From the NCBI GenBank assembly GCA_002083565.1, contig MSXM01000002.1:29986-44647 (forward strand): DNA of 14,662 nucleotides, written 5' to 3'. Below are positions 7,754 to 13,958 of the stretch, one piece after another. The translations under genes and the position numbers were made by a program. The DNA is from Nitrospira sp. ST-bin4. Lineage in GTDB: Bacteria; Nitrospirota; Nitrospiria; Nitrospirales; Nitrospiraceae. Below the pieces are notes generated by a model. It was given only the letters and a program-made list of their open reading frames with translations, was not told the DNA's origin and searched no databases. Each line of letters starts with the position of its first letter. Position 1 is the first letter of the stretch.

Positions 7754-7790
7754 CAACGCAGACGCGTTGGAGTCGGGGAAGCTGCGTTGG
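7754..7790. repeat. Three copies of a GCGTTG motif in the divergent bcs/ydbH intergenic region
   Basis: CAACGC (7754-7759) and GCGTTG (7764-7769) form a perfect 6-4-6 inverted repeat. The right arm, extended to GCGTTGG, recurs at 7784-7790, exactly 20 bp (about two helical turns) from the copy at 7764. The spacing and location between divergent operons suggest a regulator binding cluster. The regulator is unknown. Confidence 0.35.
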
Positions 7791-7814
7791 CGTGCGTCAG
7801 TCCCCTTGACAGAC

Positions 7815-7833
7815 TTGTCTAAATATTCGACAA
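7815..7833. promoter_or_regulatory. 19-bp palindrome, possible shared operator of bcs and ydbH operons
   Basis: TTGTCTAAATATTCGACAA is symmetrical around base 7824, with 8 of 9 pairs matching. A TTGACA hexamer overlaps upstream (7806-7811), but I find no convincing -10 at standard spacing. The site is 33 bp before the ydbH ATG and about 205 bp before the bcsZA ATG, so a factor bound here could affect both directions. Function is inferred from symmetry and position only. Confidence 0.4.
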
Positions 7834-7866
7834 CCAATCGGACCAGTATTACGTTTGGTGAAGCCG

Positions 7867-10656
7867 ATGTTGTCACGTCGATATCAGATCGGTCTGTTTT
7901 TCAGCGTGCTCGCTGTGGTGGGTATCTATTTGATCCTCCCGTTAACGGCATCGTATTTCCTGGCTCAAGGACTTCGTCAGGACGGCTACAAGCATGTGAT
8001 GATTCAGCTGGGGTATCCACGTTGGGACGGGATGCACATTCCCGTCGTTGCCTTTCAGCAGAATATCGGCGGAGAGCAAGTGCTCATCTCCCTTACGAAC
8101 GCCGAGATTGCCTATCGGTTGCCGGAGTTGGCCCGTGGGCGAGTCACCCGGGTGTGGCTTCCCGATGTCGCGGTGCAAGTGCTCAATTCGGCGGCGTCCG
8201 GACTCGATCACGGGGAAGGGGTGACGCGAAGTGAGGCCGACGACGACGAATCGCCCTGGAGCTTGTTGACGGCCGGTGATTTGTTGCGTCGTTTGCCGAT
8301 TCTTCCCTTCGATGAGTTACAGCTGGATCGGGTCACAATCTTTCGAGAACAAGCGACCGGCCCGCTTCGCAAGGTGACGATTGCCGGTAATCTCAAGTAT
8401 CGGGATGGGGAACTGGGAGGACATCTTACATTTCAAGGCCGTGATACCGCGTCCTATGGTCTGACTGTGGCTGGAAATTCAGCAAGCACCTGGTCGGCGA
8501 CCTTGGTGTCTCAACGACTCCAAACCGTGCCGATCGTGTCATGGCACTCTCAGGCGCACCCGAGCGGTTCTCAGGTTGAGATTAAAGGACAGCTTGAGGT
8601 GAATGTCCGCGAACTGGCGCCCTTTATCGCGTTGCTTGTTCCGATAGGTCCGGATCTGGGAAAAGTGACCGGAGCGCTGGAGATGAACTGGACCGGAACC
8701 GCGGCGTCTGAGGCGACGCTCACCTCGCTCTGGAGGGACTCACGCACGCACCTGGATGGAAATGTCCGTCTGAACGGCACCTTGCCTGCACTGAAGGGTG
8801 TTGCACATGACATTACAGTGGCCTACACGGGCACATTTACCGGCAACGCGATGCAGATCGGCTGGACATTGGCTCCGGGTGTGTTGGTGTCAGCGACTGT
8901 CAACGCCCAACCCCGCATCATTCCCGATGCTGTGCGGATGATGCTCCCGCGCGGGTCTCAGCCATTGAGCATTCACAACAGGGAGCCGGTCAAGGGGATG
9001 CTCTATTGGGCAGAGGCGCCGATACGCACGATCGTTGAAGGGCCGCTGCAGGTGACCTACGGAAAAACTGCAGGACCATTGGTTGGGGAGTTTCAAACGA
9101 GCCGCGCAGAAGGAGCGGGGAGCGAGCTGGTGTCGGCGGAGGGAACCTATCGGGTGACAGGAGTCGTTCCCAAAGCCATCACTGAGATGCTGTCGGCTCA
9201 GGAAGCGATGGCCGATCTCCGAGGAACCGTGTCTCTGACACACGCCTCGATAGGGGGAACGCTTTTCCCCGAATCGTTCGTGACCGTCAAGCAGATCCAC
9301 CACGGGACTGTTGCCGTGCCGAAAGTGATGCTACAGCTGTCCGACGGGCTTTCCGTACGTTGCGATCTCCCTGATATTCATTGCAGCGCCGGGCCGGCGA
9401 CTGTGGCGATGCGTCTTTCAACGATGAACGTGATGGGCCAGGACATTCATATCGATCAAGGCGCCGTCGCGCTGCAGCTTGCTGAAGTCACCGCGAAATC
9501 ATGGAATGCGCAAGGCAGGATCTCAATGGGTGGAGTGTCGCCCAATCTTACTCCATTGAAAGTTCCGGCGACGGATTGGAAAGTCCGGTTTACCGCCAAT
9601 CAAACAGGGATCAGGGCGGATCTTCGTATTGACGCTCCCTTGCGCGCGAGTTTGGTCACAGCCGAGATTGAGCAGCCGTTTACGGCAGGGCAGGGCACCG
9701 CGCATGGCATGATTGGTCCCATTGTCTTTGATAGCGAGGATCGCCGGTTGAGCCGGCTGATTTCCGGATTGCCGATGCCGGTAGAAATACTGGATGGCCG
9801 GGTCGCGTCCACGATCGACGCCTCGTGGTCGGGCGGATTGGGGGAGCCGGCGCATGGATTTCAGCTGACATCAGGAACGATCAAGATCGTCGCCGATAAA
9901 CTGTCCGGCCGGTATGACGAGTATGTTGTCAAAGACGCCAATACAACGATGGCCTTACGCACAAATGGGTTGGACTCGCTGGTGACTGTCGAACCGGCGC
10001 CGGTGACCATCGGATCGGTACAGATTGGCATTGAAGTGACGAACCTGTCTGCACTGCTTCAAGGATCATGGAAATTTCATGAGGGACTACAGGTCATTGA
10101 GGCGAAAGATTTCAGATGCGAGATGTTCGGAGGCTCGGTCGCCAGCCCGGGTATCCTGGCGGACGTTGCCAAGCCACCCTATCATGCGACAGTGATACTG
10201 CGAGATCTGGATCTGGCCAAGGTCCTGAGCGTGGAACACAATCAGGGGATACAAGGAACCGGGACCCTGAATGGAACGTTGCCGATCGCGATCACGCCTG
10301 GAGGACTGACGGTCAAGGATGGCATGGTGACTGCGCTCCCTCCGGGAGGGGTCATACGCTACGGATCGACGCCGGAGTCATCAACCGTTATTTCGGAGAC
10401 CAATACCCAGTTGCATCTGGTGACACAGGCGCTAAACAACTTTCATTATACATTGCTGCGAGTTGGTGTAGACTACGCTGAAACCGGGACGCTGATGCTG
10501 ACGGCTCGATTGGAAGGTAGAAATCCGGATCTCAAGAAGATCCCTCCGGTGAATTTCAATCTGACCGTGCAAGAACACATTCCGGCCCTCTTGAAAAGCC
10601 TGCGCCTTGTCGATGATCTTCAAGATGCAGTCGAGCGGAAACATAAACGGCAATGA
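7867..10656 (+). CDS. ydbH: YdbH family AsmA-like intermembrane phospholipid transport protein
   Basis: This is a 929-residue protein from the ATG at 7867; an upstream TTG (7855) or GTG (7858) would add 3-4 residues. One membrane span near the N-terminus (IGLFFSVLAVVGIYLILPL) anchors it in the inner membrane. The remainder is a long run of beta-strand repeats, as in AsmA-like proteins that bridge the periplasm with a hydrophobic groove. The C-terminal part (LQGSWKFHEGLQVIEAKDF, GGSVASPGILAD, LDLAKVL, GTLNGTLPI) fits the YdbH/dicarboxylate-transport domain. Enterobacterial YdbH is about 880 residues. Identification rests heavily on context: its stop overlaps the ynbE start and ydbL follows, the conserved order ydbH-ynbE-ydbL. 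In E. coli, YdbH acts with TamB and YhdP in moving phospholipids to the outer membrane, and needs YnbE. Confidence 0.9.
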   Translation: MLSRRYQIGLFFSVLAVVGIYLILPLTASYFLAQGLRQDGYKHVMIQLGYPRWDGMHIPVVAFQQNIGGEQVLISLTNAEIAYRLPELARGRVTRVWLPDVAVQVLNSAASGLDHGEGVTRSEADDDESPWSLLTAGDLLRRLPILPFDELQLDRVTIFREQATGPLRKVTIAGNLKYRDGELGGHLTFQGRDTASYGLTVAGNSASTWSATLVSQRLQTVPIVSWHSQAHPSGSQVEIKGQLEVNVRELAPFIALLVPIGPDLGKVTGALEMNWTGTAASEATLTSLWRDSRTHLDGNVRLNGTLPALKGVAHDITVAYTGTFTGNAMQIGWTLAPGVLVSATVNAQPRIIPDAVRMMLPRGSQPLSIHNREPVKGMLYWAEAPIRTIVEGPLQVTYGKTAGPLVGEFQTSRAEGAGSELVSAEGTYRVTGVVPKAITEMLSAQEAMADLRGTVSLTHASIGGTLFPESFVTVKQIHHGTVAVPKVMLQLSDGLSVRCDLPDIHCSAGPATVAMRLSTMNVMGQDIHIDQGAVALQLAEVTAKSWNAQGRISMGGVSPNLTPLKVPATDWKVRFTANQTGIRADLRIDAPLRASLVTAEIEQPFTAGQGTAHGMIGPIVFDSEDRRLSRLISGLPMPVEILDGRVASTIDASWSGGLGEPAHGFQLTSGTIKIVADKLSGRYDEYVVKDANTTMALRTNGLDSLVTVEPAPVTIGSVQIGIEVTNLSALLQGSWKFHEGLQVIEAKDFRCEMFGGSVASPGILADVAKPPYHATVILRDLDLAKVLSVEHNQGIQGTGTLNGTLPIAITPGGLTVKDGMVTALPPGGVIRYGSTPESSTVISETNTQLHLVTQALNNFHYTLLRVGVDYAETGTLMLTARLEGRNPDLKKIPPVNFNLTVQEHIPALLKSLRLVDDLQDAVERKHKRQ

Positions 10657-10883
10657 TCGCGATGAGGTTTGCAATGCGGCGCCCGAATAGTCTGACGACA
10701 GCGATAGGGTTGGTGATCGGAGGGATAGTGGTCGCAACAGGAGCCTGTACGCCTCGTGTTGAGGTGATGGCGCCGGATAAGCCGATCACGATCAACTTGA
10801 ACGTGAAAATTGATCATGAAATTCGCGTGAAGGTGGACAAGGATTTGGACGAGGTACTATCCGACGACAGCGGGTTATTCTAA
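10653..10883 (+). CDS. ynbE: YnbE-like outer-membrane lipoprotein, partner of YdbH
   Basis: This is a 76-residue small lipoprotein. The ATG at 10653 overlaps the ydbH stop as ATGA, implying translational coupling; ATGs at 10662 and 10674 are alternatives. The N-terminus has basic residues, then a hydrophobic stretch (AIGLVIGGIVVATGAC) ending in a cysteine that would be lipidated, though TGAC is a weak lipobox. The mature part (TPRVEVMAPDKPITINLNV, then KIDHEIRVKVDKDLDEVLSD and a terminal GLF) is the conserved YnbE pattern. In E. coli, YnbE in the outer membrane joins the C-terminal end of YdbH by beta-strand stacking to complete the lipid bridge. It is slightly longer than the E. coli protein (about 61 residues), the extra length being before the signal segment. 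Confidence 0.92.
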   Translation: MIAMRFAMRRPNSLTTAIGLVIGGIVVATGACTPRVEVMAPDKPITINLNVKIDHEIRVKVDKDLDEVLSDDSGLF

Positions 10884-10902
10884 CCGTGGGAGGGAGAGTC
10901 TG

Positions 10903-11238
10903 ATGCGTCTCAAGTGGCCTGCTGTCGGTGTGTTCGTCTTGACCGTGTGGCTGATGGGGCCGATGGCGGTGTTCGCTCTCTCTCTAGACGAAGCCAAGGC
11001 GAAGGGCCTCGTCGGAGAAAAGGCCAACGGATACTTGGGTGTTGTGGTGCCCGGCAATCCAGAGGCGCAGGCCCTTTCCAACGATATCAATGAAAAACGG
11101 CGCCAGGCCTATCAGGATATTGCGCGCCGCGAGAAGACGAACCTGCGCACAGTGGAAACGCTGGCGGGGGAGAAGGCCATTGAAAAAACGAAACCCGGCA
11201 ACTTTGTCGAAGGCCCCGGCGGCTGGATGAAAAAATAG
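10903..11238 (+). CDS. ydbL: YdbL family (DUF1318) periplasmic protein
   Basis: This 111-residue protein closes the ydbH-ynbE-ydbL operon, 19 nt after ynbE, with a strong purine-rich RBS (GGGAGGGAGAG) just before the ATG. A signal peptide (RLKWPAVGVFVLTVWLMG, cleavage after VFA) sends it to the periplasm. The mature part is typical of DUF1318: LDEAKAKGLVGEKANGYLGV, then NDINEKRRQAYQDIARREK and a C-terminal EGPGGWMKK. In E. coli, YdbL is described as modulating how YnbE and YdbH assemble, probably limiting improper YnbE multimers. Length is close to the E. coli protein. No terminator follows: its stop is 4 nt from the stop of the converging gene. Confidence 0.92.
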   Translation: MRLKWPAVGVFVLTVWLMGPMAVFALSLDEAKAKGLVGEKANGYLGVVVPGNPEAQALSNDINEKRRQAYQDIARREKTNLRTVETLAGEKAIEKTKPGNFVEGPGGWMKK

Positions 11239-11242
11239 CGCG

Positions 11243-11887
11243 TTAACCGTAGCGATCGTTTTCCCACGGCAGTGCCGTATTGGAATATCCCCGGACTTCC
11301 CAGAACCCCTTCTCATCCTTGTCGGCAAAGGTAATTTCCTTCACCCACTTCGCGCCTTTCCAGGCATAGCGTTTCGGGACGATGACCCGAACTGGCCCGC
11401 CATGATCTTTGCTCAGCGGCTTGCCGTTCCAGGTATGGGCCAGGAGCACATCGTCATCGTTACAGACTTCGAGCGGAAGATTGGTCGTGTAATCGTCATA
11501 CGACTTAAAGAGCACGAATTTTGCGAGAGTAAGTGGCTTCACCACCGACATGATGTGCTTGAAACTGACGCCTATCCACTGATTGTCGAAGCGGCTCCAT
11601 GAGGTCACGCAATGGAAGTCGGACAGGTCGGTGAATTGAGGCTGCGCCATGAATTGTTCCCAGGTCCAGGTGATCGGGGCCGTCACGAAGCCTCCGATTG
11701 TCAGCCCCCATTCAGTCAACGGAATCTCAGGTTTGAGTCCAAGATCCAGGACAGGGAACGTCTCAACGAGGTGTTGCCCGGGTGGAAGGCGGCTATCGCC
11801 CTCGTAGAATACTTCCCGTTCTTCCCCGCCCCTCCGGGCTTTCGCCCATTGCTCTTTGGTTTTCGTCAGGCGAGTGCTCTCATCCAT
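11243..11887 (-). CDS. Sulfite-oxidase-like molybdopterin oxidoreductase, cytosolic
   Basis: This 214-residue protein has the molybdopterin-binding fold of the sulfite oxidase family (PF00174). Key features are GLTIGGFVTAPITWTWEQF (residues 61-79); FHCVTSWSRFDNQW (91-104), where Cys93 should ligate molybdenum; and the C-terminal DHGGPVRVIVPKRYAWKGAK (161-180) leading to KWVKEITF. There is no signal peptide, heme domain or dimerisation domain, so it belongs to the short prokaryotic group whose substrate and electron acceptor are mostly unknown. MsrP (YedY) is a related but exported enzyme. RBS GGAGG lies 5 nt before the ATG. It runs toward ydbL and its stop is 4 nt from the ydbL stop, so the two transcripts may overlap at their 3' ends. 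Confidence 0.92.
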   Translation of the reverse strand: MDESTRLTKTKEQWAKARRGGEEREVFYEGDSRLPPGQHLVETFPVLDLGLKPEIPLTEWGLTIGGFVTAPITWTWEQFMAQPQFTDLSDFHCVTSWSRFDNQWIGVSFKHIMSVVKPLTLAKFVLFKSYDDYTTNLPLEVCNDDDVLLAHTWNGKPLSKDHGGPVRVIVPKRYAWKGAKWVKEITFADKDEKGFWEVRGYSNTALPWENDRYG

Positions 11888-11971
11888 GATGGCCTCCGTA
11901 GGCGGAGACTACGGCAGTGAGGGGTGTCCTGGCAACTGGGGTATGACCGAACGATGTAGAGAGATCGGATG

Positions 11972-12006
11972 GAATATGAAATATTCGTGTAAGTAATGGA
12001 AATATT
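11972..12006. repeat. Inverted and direct AT-rich repeats between two divergent genes
   Basis: GAATATGAAATATTC (11972-11986) is a perfect 6-3-6 inverted repeat. GAAATATT occurs at 11978-11985 and again at 11999-12006, 21 bp apart (two helical turns). The region is AT-rich compared with the surroundings and lies between the divergent sulfite-oxidase-like and EF-hand genes, as expected for a promoter with an operator. No specific promoter hexamers are convincing. Confidence 0.3.
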
Positions 12007-12058
12007 GTGAATAATGGCCCTGGTACACTTGAAAGGCTCAACGCTGGATGGGACACCA

Positions 12059-12625
12059 ATGGCTCTACGCCGCTCTATGACGGTATGCAGAATGTTCATC
12101 TTGGGACTGATTGGACCAGTTGTCATATTCTGTCATCTTTGGGTTCCTGGTTTGTCCCATGCGTCCTCACCAGCGGCATTGAAGAAAGAGATGAAACGGT
12201 CTCTGGTTGAACCAGTTGCATCGGGCAAGTCTGTTCCTACTGTTCGTTGGAAGATCGCGAGCAAGAACTCTCCGCAGTCTGTCTCGGACAAGACTATAGC
12301 GACCAAGGCAAAGAGGCCCTCGCATTCAGCCCGTGTGTCCAAGAAAACCGGCTCGAAGAAGCTGAAGAGGCGTGCGCAACCGACAGCTGTCGTTGAGCCA
12401 CAGCCTCTGATCCCGGCGAATGTTGCCCATTTTGGAATGCTGGAACAGCCGCGACGGTATGATTACGGGCGGGATCGTCGGACGGGGCGGGTGATTGATC
12501 CTCAGGCAGCAGGATCGCTGCACGACCATTTCCCGGAGCTCGATCAAAATCACGACGGAGTGATCGATCCATTCGAGCGTGCAGTAGGCCGGCTCGACAT
12601 TGAACATGACGCAACCAAACGCTGA
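12059..12625 (+). CDS. Secreted basic protein with one C-terminal EF-hand
   Basis: This 188-residue protein is not a family I recognise as a whole. I chose the ATG at 12059 because it puts RR and a hydrophobic core (MFILGLIGPVVIFCHLWV) in normal signal-peptide order, with cleavage after SHA (about residue 35); an ATG at 12014 would add 15 residues. Mature residues 36-105 are low-complexity and rich in Lys, Ser and Arg (KRPSHSARVSKKTGSKKLKR), probably disordered. A compact C-terminal part follows (RRYDYGRDRRTGRVID), and residues 162-173 (DQNHDGVIDPFE) form a canonical 12-residue EF-hand loop with D, N, D, I and E at positions 1, 3, 5, 8 and 12, so calcium binding is likely. The next gene starts 22 nt later, suggesting an operon. 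Confidence 0.7.
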   Translation: MALRRSMTVCRMFILGLIGPVVIFCHLWVPGLSHASSPAALKKEMKRSLVEPVASGKSVPTVRWKIASKNSPQSVSDKTIATKAKRPSHSARVSKKTGSKKLKRRAQPTAVVEPQPLIPANVAHFGMLEQPRRYDYGRDRRTGRVIDPQAAGSLHDHFPELDQNHDGVIDPFERAVGRLDIEHDATKR

Positions 12626-12647
12626 TTGGAAGCGGAGGGTCTTCTGT

Positions 12648-12971
12648 ATGGATGCTACAGTTTTCAGAAGAACCGGCCGAATAGATTACCACTCGATACA
12701 ATCTCGGCATCACGATGCTGGGTCTCTGGTTACTGCAATGCTTCTCATAACTCTCATGTTCCTACTCCTCGGTCTCGGATGTGCCGGTCCAGACCTCTCC
12801 TTGACCGATGAACATGCCACGATTCGCGAAGATGCCTGCTCGACTCGGCCACACAAGGCGGAGTACGAAGGGCAGTCCTCCAAGGCCTGCCGGCCTCAAC
12901 GAACTTGGCTTCAGGATGTCGGCACGACCCTCAGTGGGGCAGCCCCCGCCTTCAGCACACCCAGGCCATAG
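12648..12971 (+). CDS. Small putative lipoprotein of unknown function
   Basis: This is a 107-residue protein starting at the ATG at 12648, supported by GGAGG at 12634-12638, 9 nt upstream; ATGs at 12600 and 12738 are alternatives, the first overlapping the previous gene. A hydrophobic segment (LVTAMLLITLMFLLLGLGC, residues 27-45) ends in a good lipobox (LGLGC), so Cys45 should be lipidated. The n-region before it is unusually long (about 26 residues, several Arg/His), which makes the ATG at 12738 a serious alternative. The mature part has two further cysteines and no recognisable domain. With the preceding EF-hand protein 22 nt away it may form a two-gene envelope unit. It could be lineage-specific. 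Confidence 0.5.
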   Translation: MDATVFRRTGRIDYHSIQSRHHDAGSLVTAMLLITLMFLLLGLGCAGPDLSLTDEHATIREDACSTRPHKAEYEGQSSKACRPQRTWLQDVGTTLSGAAPAFSTPRP

Positions 12972-13052
12972 CCGCTCAGAGCCTTTCCTGTAACATACAG
13001 CGTCGCTCGTGAAGTGTATCTCGTCCTCCGACTACGCTCGTCTGTTGGACGA

Positions 13053-13092
13053 GTAAAGCAGTCTTTACACGTATCGGCAGTCAAACCTGTAA
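13053..13092 (+). promoter_or_regulatory. Candidate promoter with overlapping hairpin upstream of the TVP38 gene
   Basis: GTAAAG (13053-13058) and CTTTAC (13063-13068) are perfect 6-bp inverted arms around 4 nt. They overlap TTTACA (13064-13069), a -35-like hexamer, with CTGTAA 17 bp further on as a weak -10. This is the only promoter-like element in the 192-bp gap after the lipoprotein gene. Weak evidence. Confidence 0.28.
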
Positions 13093-13163
13093 GAATCCTG
13101 CATATCGACCGACAAAACCCATAGATTGAAGTCGTGCCATTGACAGCAACGTATGGAGCCACC

Positions 13164-13901
13164 ATGATAGATCAACAGGTTGCTATGCAGAATGACATGC
13201 CGGTTTCTGGGCAGGCCAGGGGATTCAATGCTGGAAGGATGGTCATTGCAGCGGTTATCGCCGTTGCGATCGGCGCGTTCTTGTATTTCGATCTGGGGCA
13301 ATATCTTTCGCTCGATGCGTTGAAACAAAACCGCGATCAGCTGCTGGCATTTACCGAGTCCAATTACGCCGCATCCGTGGCGATTTTCATTCTGACGTAT
13401 ATCGTCGTCACGGGACTGTCGCTCCCTGGCGCAGTGATCCTCACTCTGGCGGGAGGATTTGTGTTTGGCGGGGTGATTGGCACGCTGTTTGTGAATCTCG
13501 GAGCTACGACCGGCGCCACGCTGGCGTTTCTTGCCGCACGATATCTGCTGCGCGATTGGGTCGAGCAGAAGTTCGGCAGGTGGATCGAACCGGTGCAACA
13601 AGGATTCGCCAAGAATGCCTTCAGCTACTTGTTGACGTTGCGATTGATCCCGCTGTTTCCCTTTTTCGTGGTCAACCTTGTTTCAGGGCTGACCCGCGTG
13701 AACGTCGGAACGTACGTGGCGGCGACAGCCATCGGGATTATTCCGGGGTCGTTCGTCTATGCCTATGCCGGGCGTCAGCTTGGCACGATCAATTCCCTGA
13801 AAGAAATCGCCTCACCGAACGTCATCGGCGCGTTTTTATTGTTGGGGCTGCTGGCTCTGGCGCCGATCGTGTACAAGAAGTTCTTAGGGAAACCGGCGTG
13901 A
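13164..13901 (+). CDS. TVP38/TMEM64 (VTT domain) inner-membrane protein
   Basis: This is a 245-residue protein from the ATG at 13164, chosen because GGAG (13155-13158) lies 5 nt before it; a GTG at 13134 would add 10 residues. It carries the VTT/SNARE-associated domain of the TVP38/TMEM64 family, related to DedA. A first membrane span at residues 25-41 is followed by TGLSLPGAVILTLAGGFVFG (83-102) with the re-entrant loop pattern, a GATTGATLAFLAARYLLRD segment, LRLIPLFPFFVVNLVSGLT (159-177) with the conserved Arg and Pro, GIIPGSFVYAYAG (191-203) and a final span at 221-237. Members are suspected lipid scramblases or transporters; the substrate here is unknown. A flavoprotein reductase follows 57 nt downstream, a pairing often seen for this family. 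Confidence 0.92.
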   Translation: MIDQQVAMQNDMPVSGQARGFNAGRMVIAAVIAVAIGAFLYFDLGQYLSLDALKQNRDQLLAFTESNYAASVAIFILTYIVVTGLSLPGAVILTLAGGFVFGGVIGTLFVNLGATTGATLAFLAARYLLRDWVEQKFGRWIEPVQQGFAKNAFSYLLTLRLIPLFPFFVVNLVSGLTRVNVGTYVAATAIGIIPGSFVYAYAGRQLGTINSLKEIASPNVIGAFLLLGLLALAPIVYKKFLGKPA

Positions 13902-13958
13902 TCGGAATTCTGTGGATCGTGAGAGATGCCTGAGTAGTTTGCAGAAAGGTCGGACGTG

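Noticed and set aside
7610..7876. N-terminal extension of the synthase up to the GTG at 7876.
   Set aside because: It would overlap the divergent ydbH start, has no RBS, and puts about 90 non-conserved residues before the signal peptide. Part of it (TTG codons near 7681-7687) cannot be excluded.
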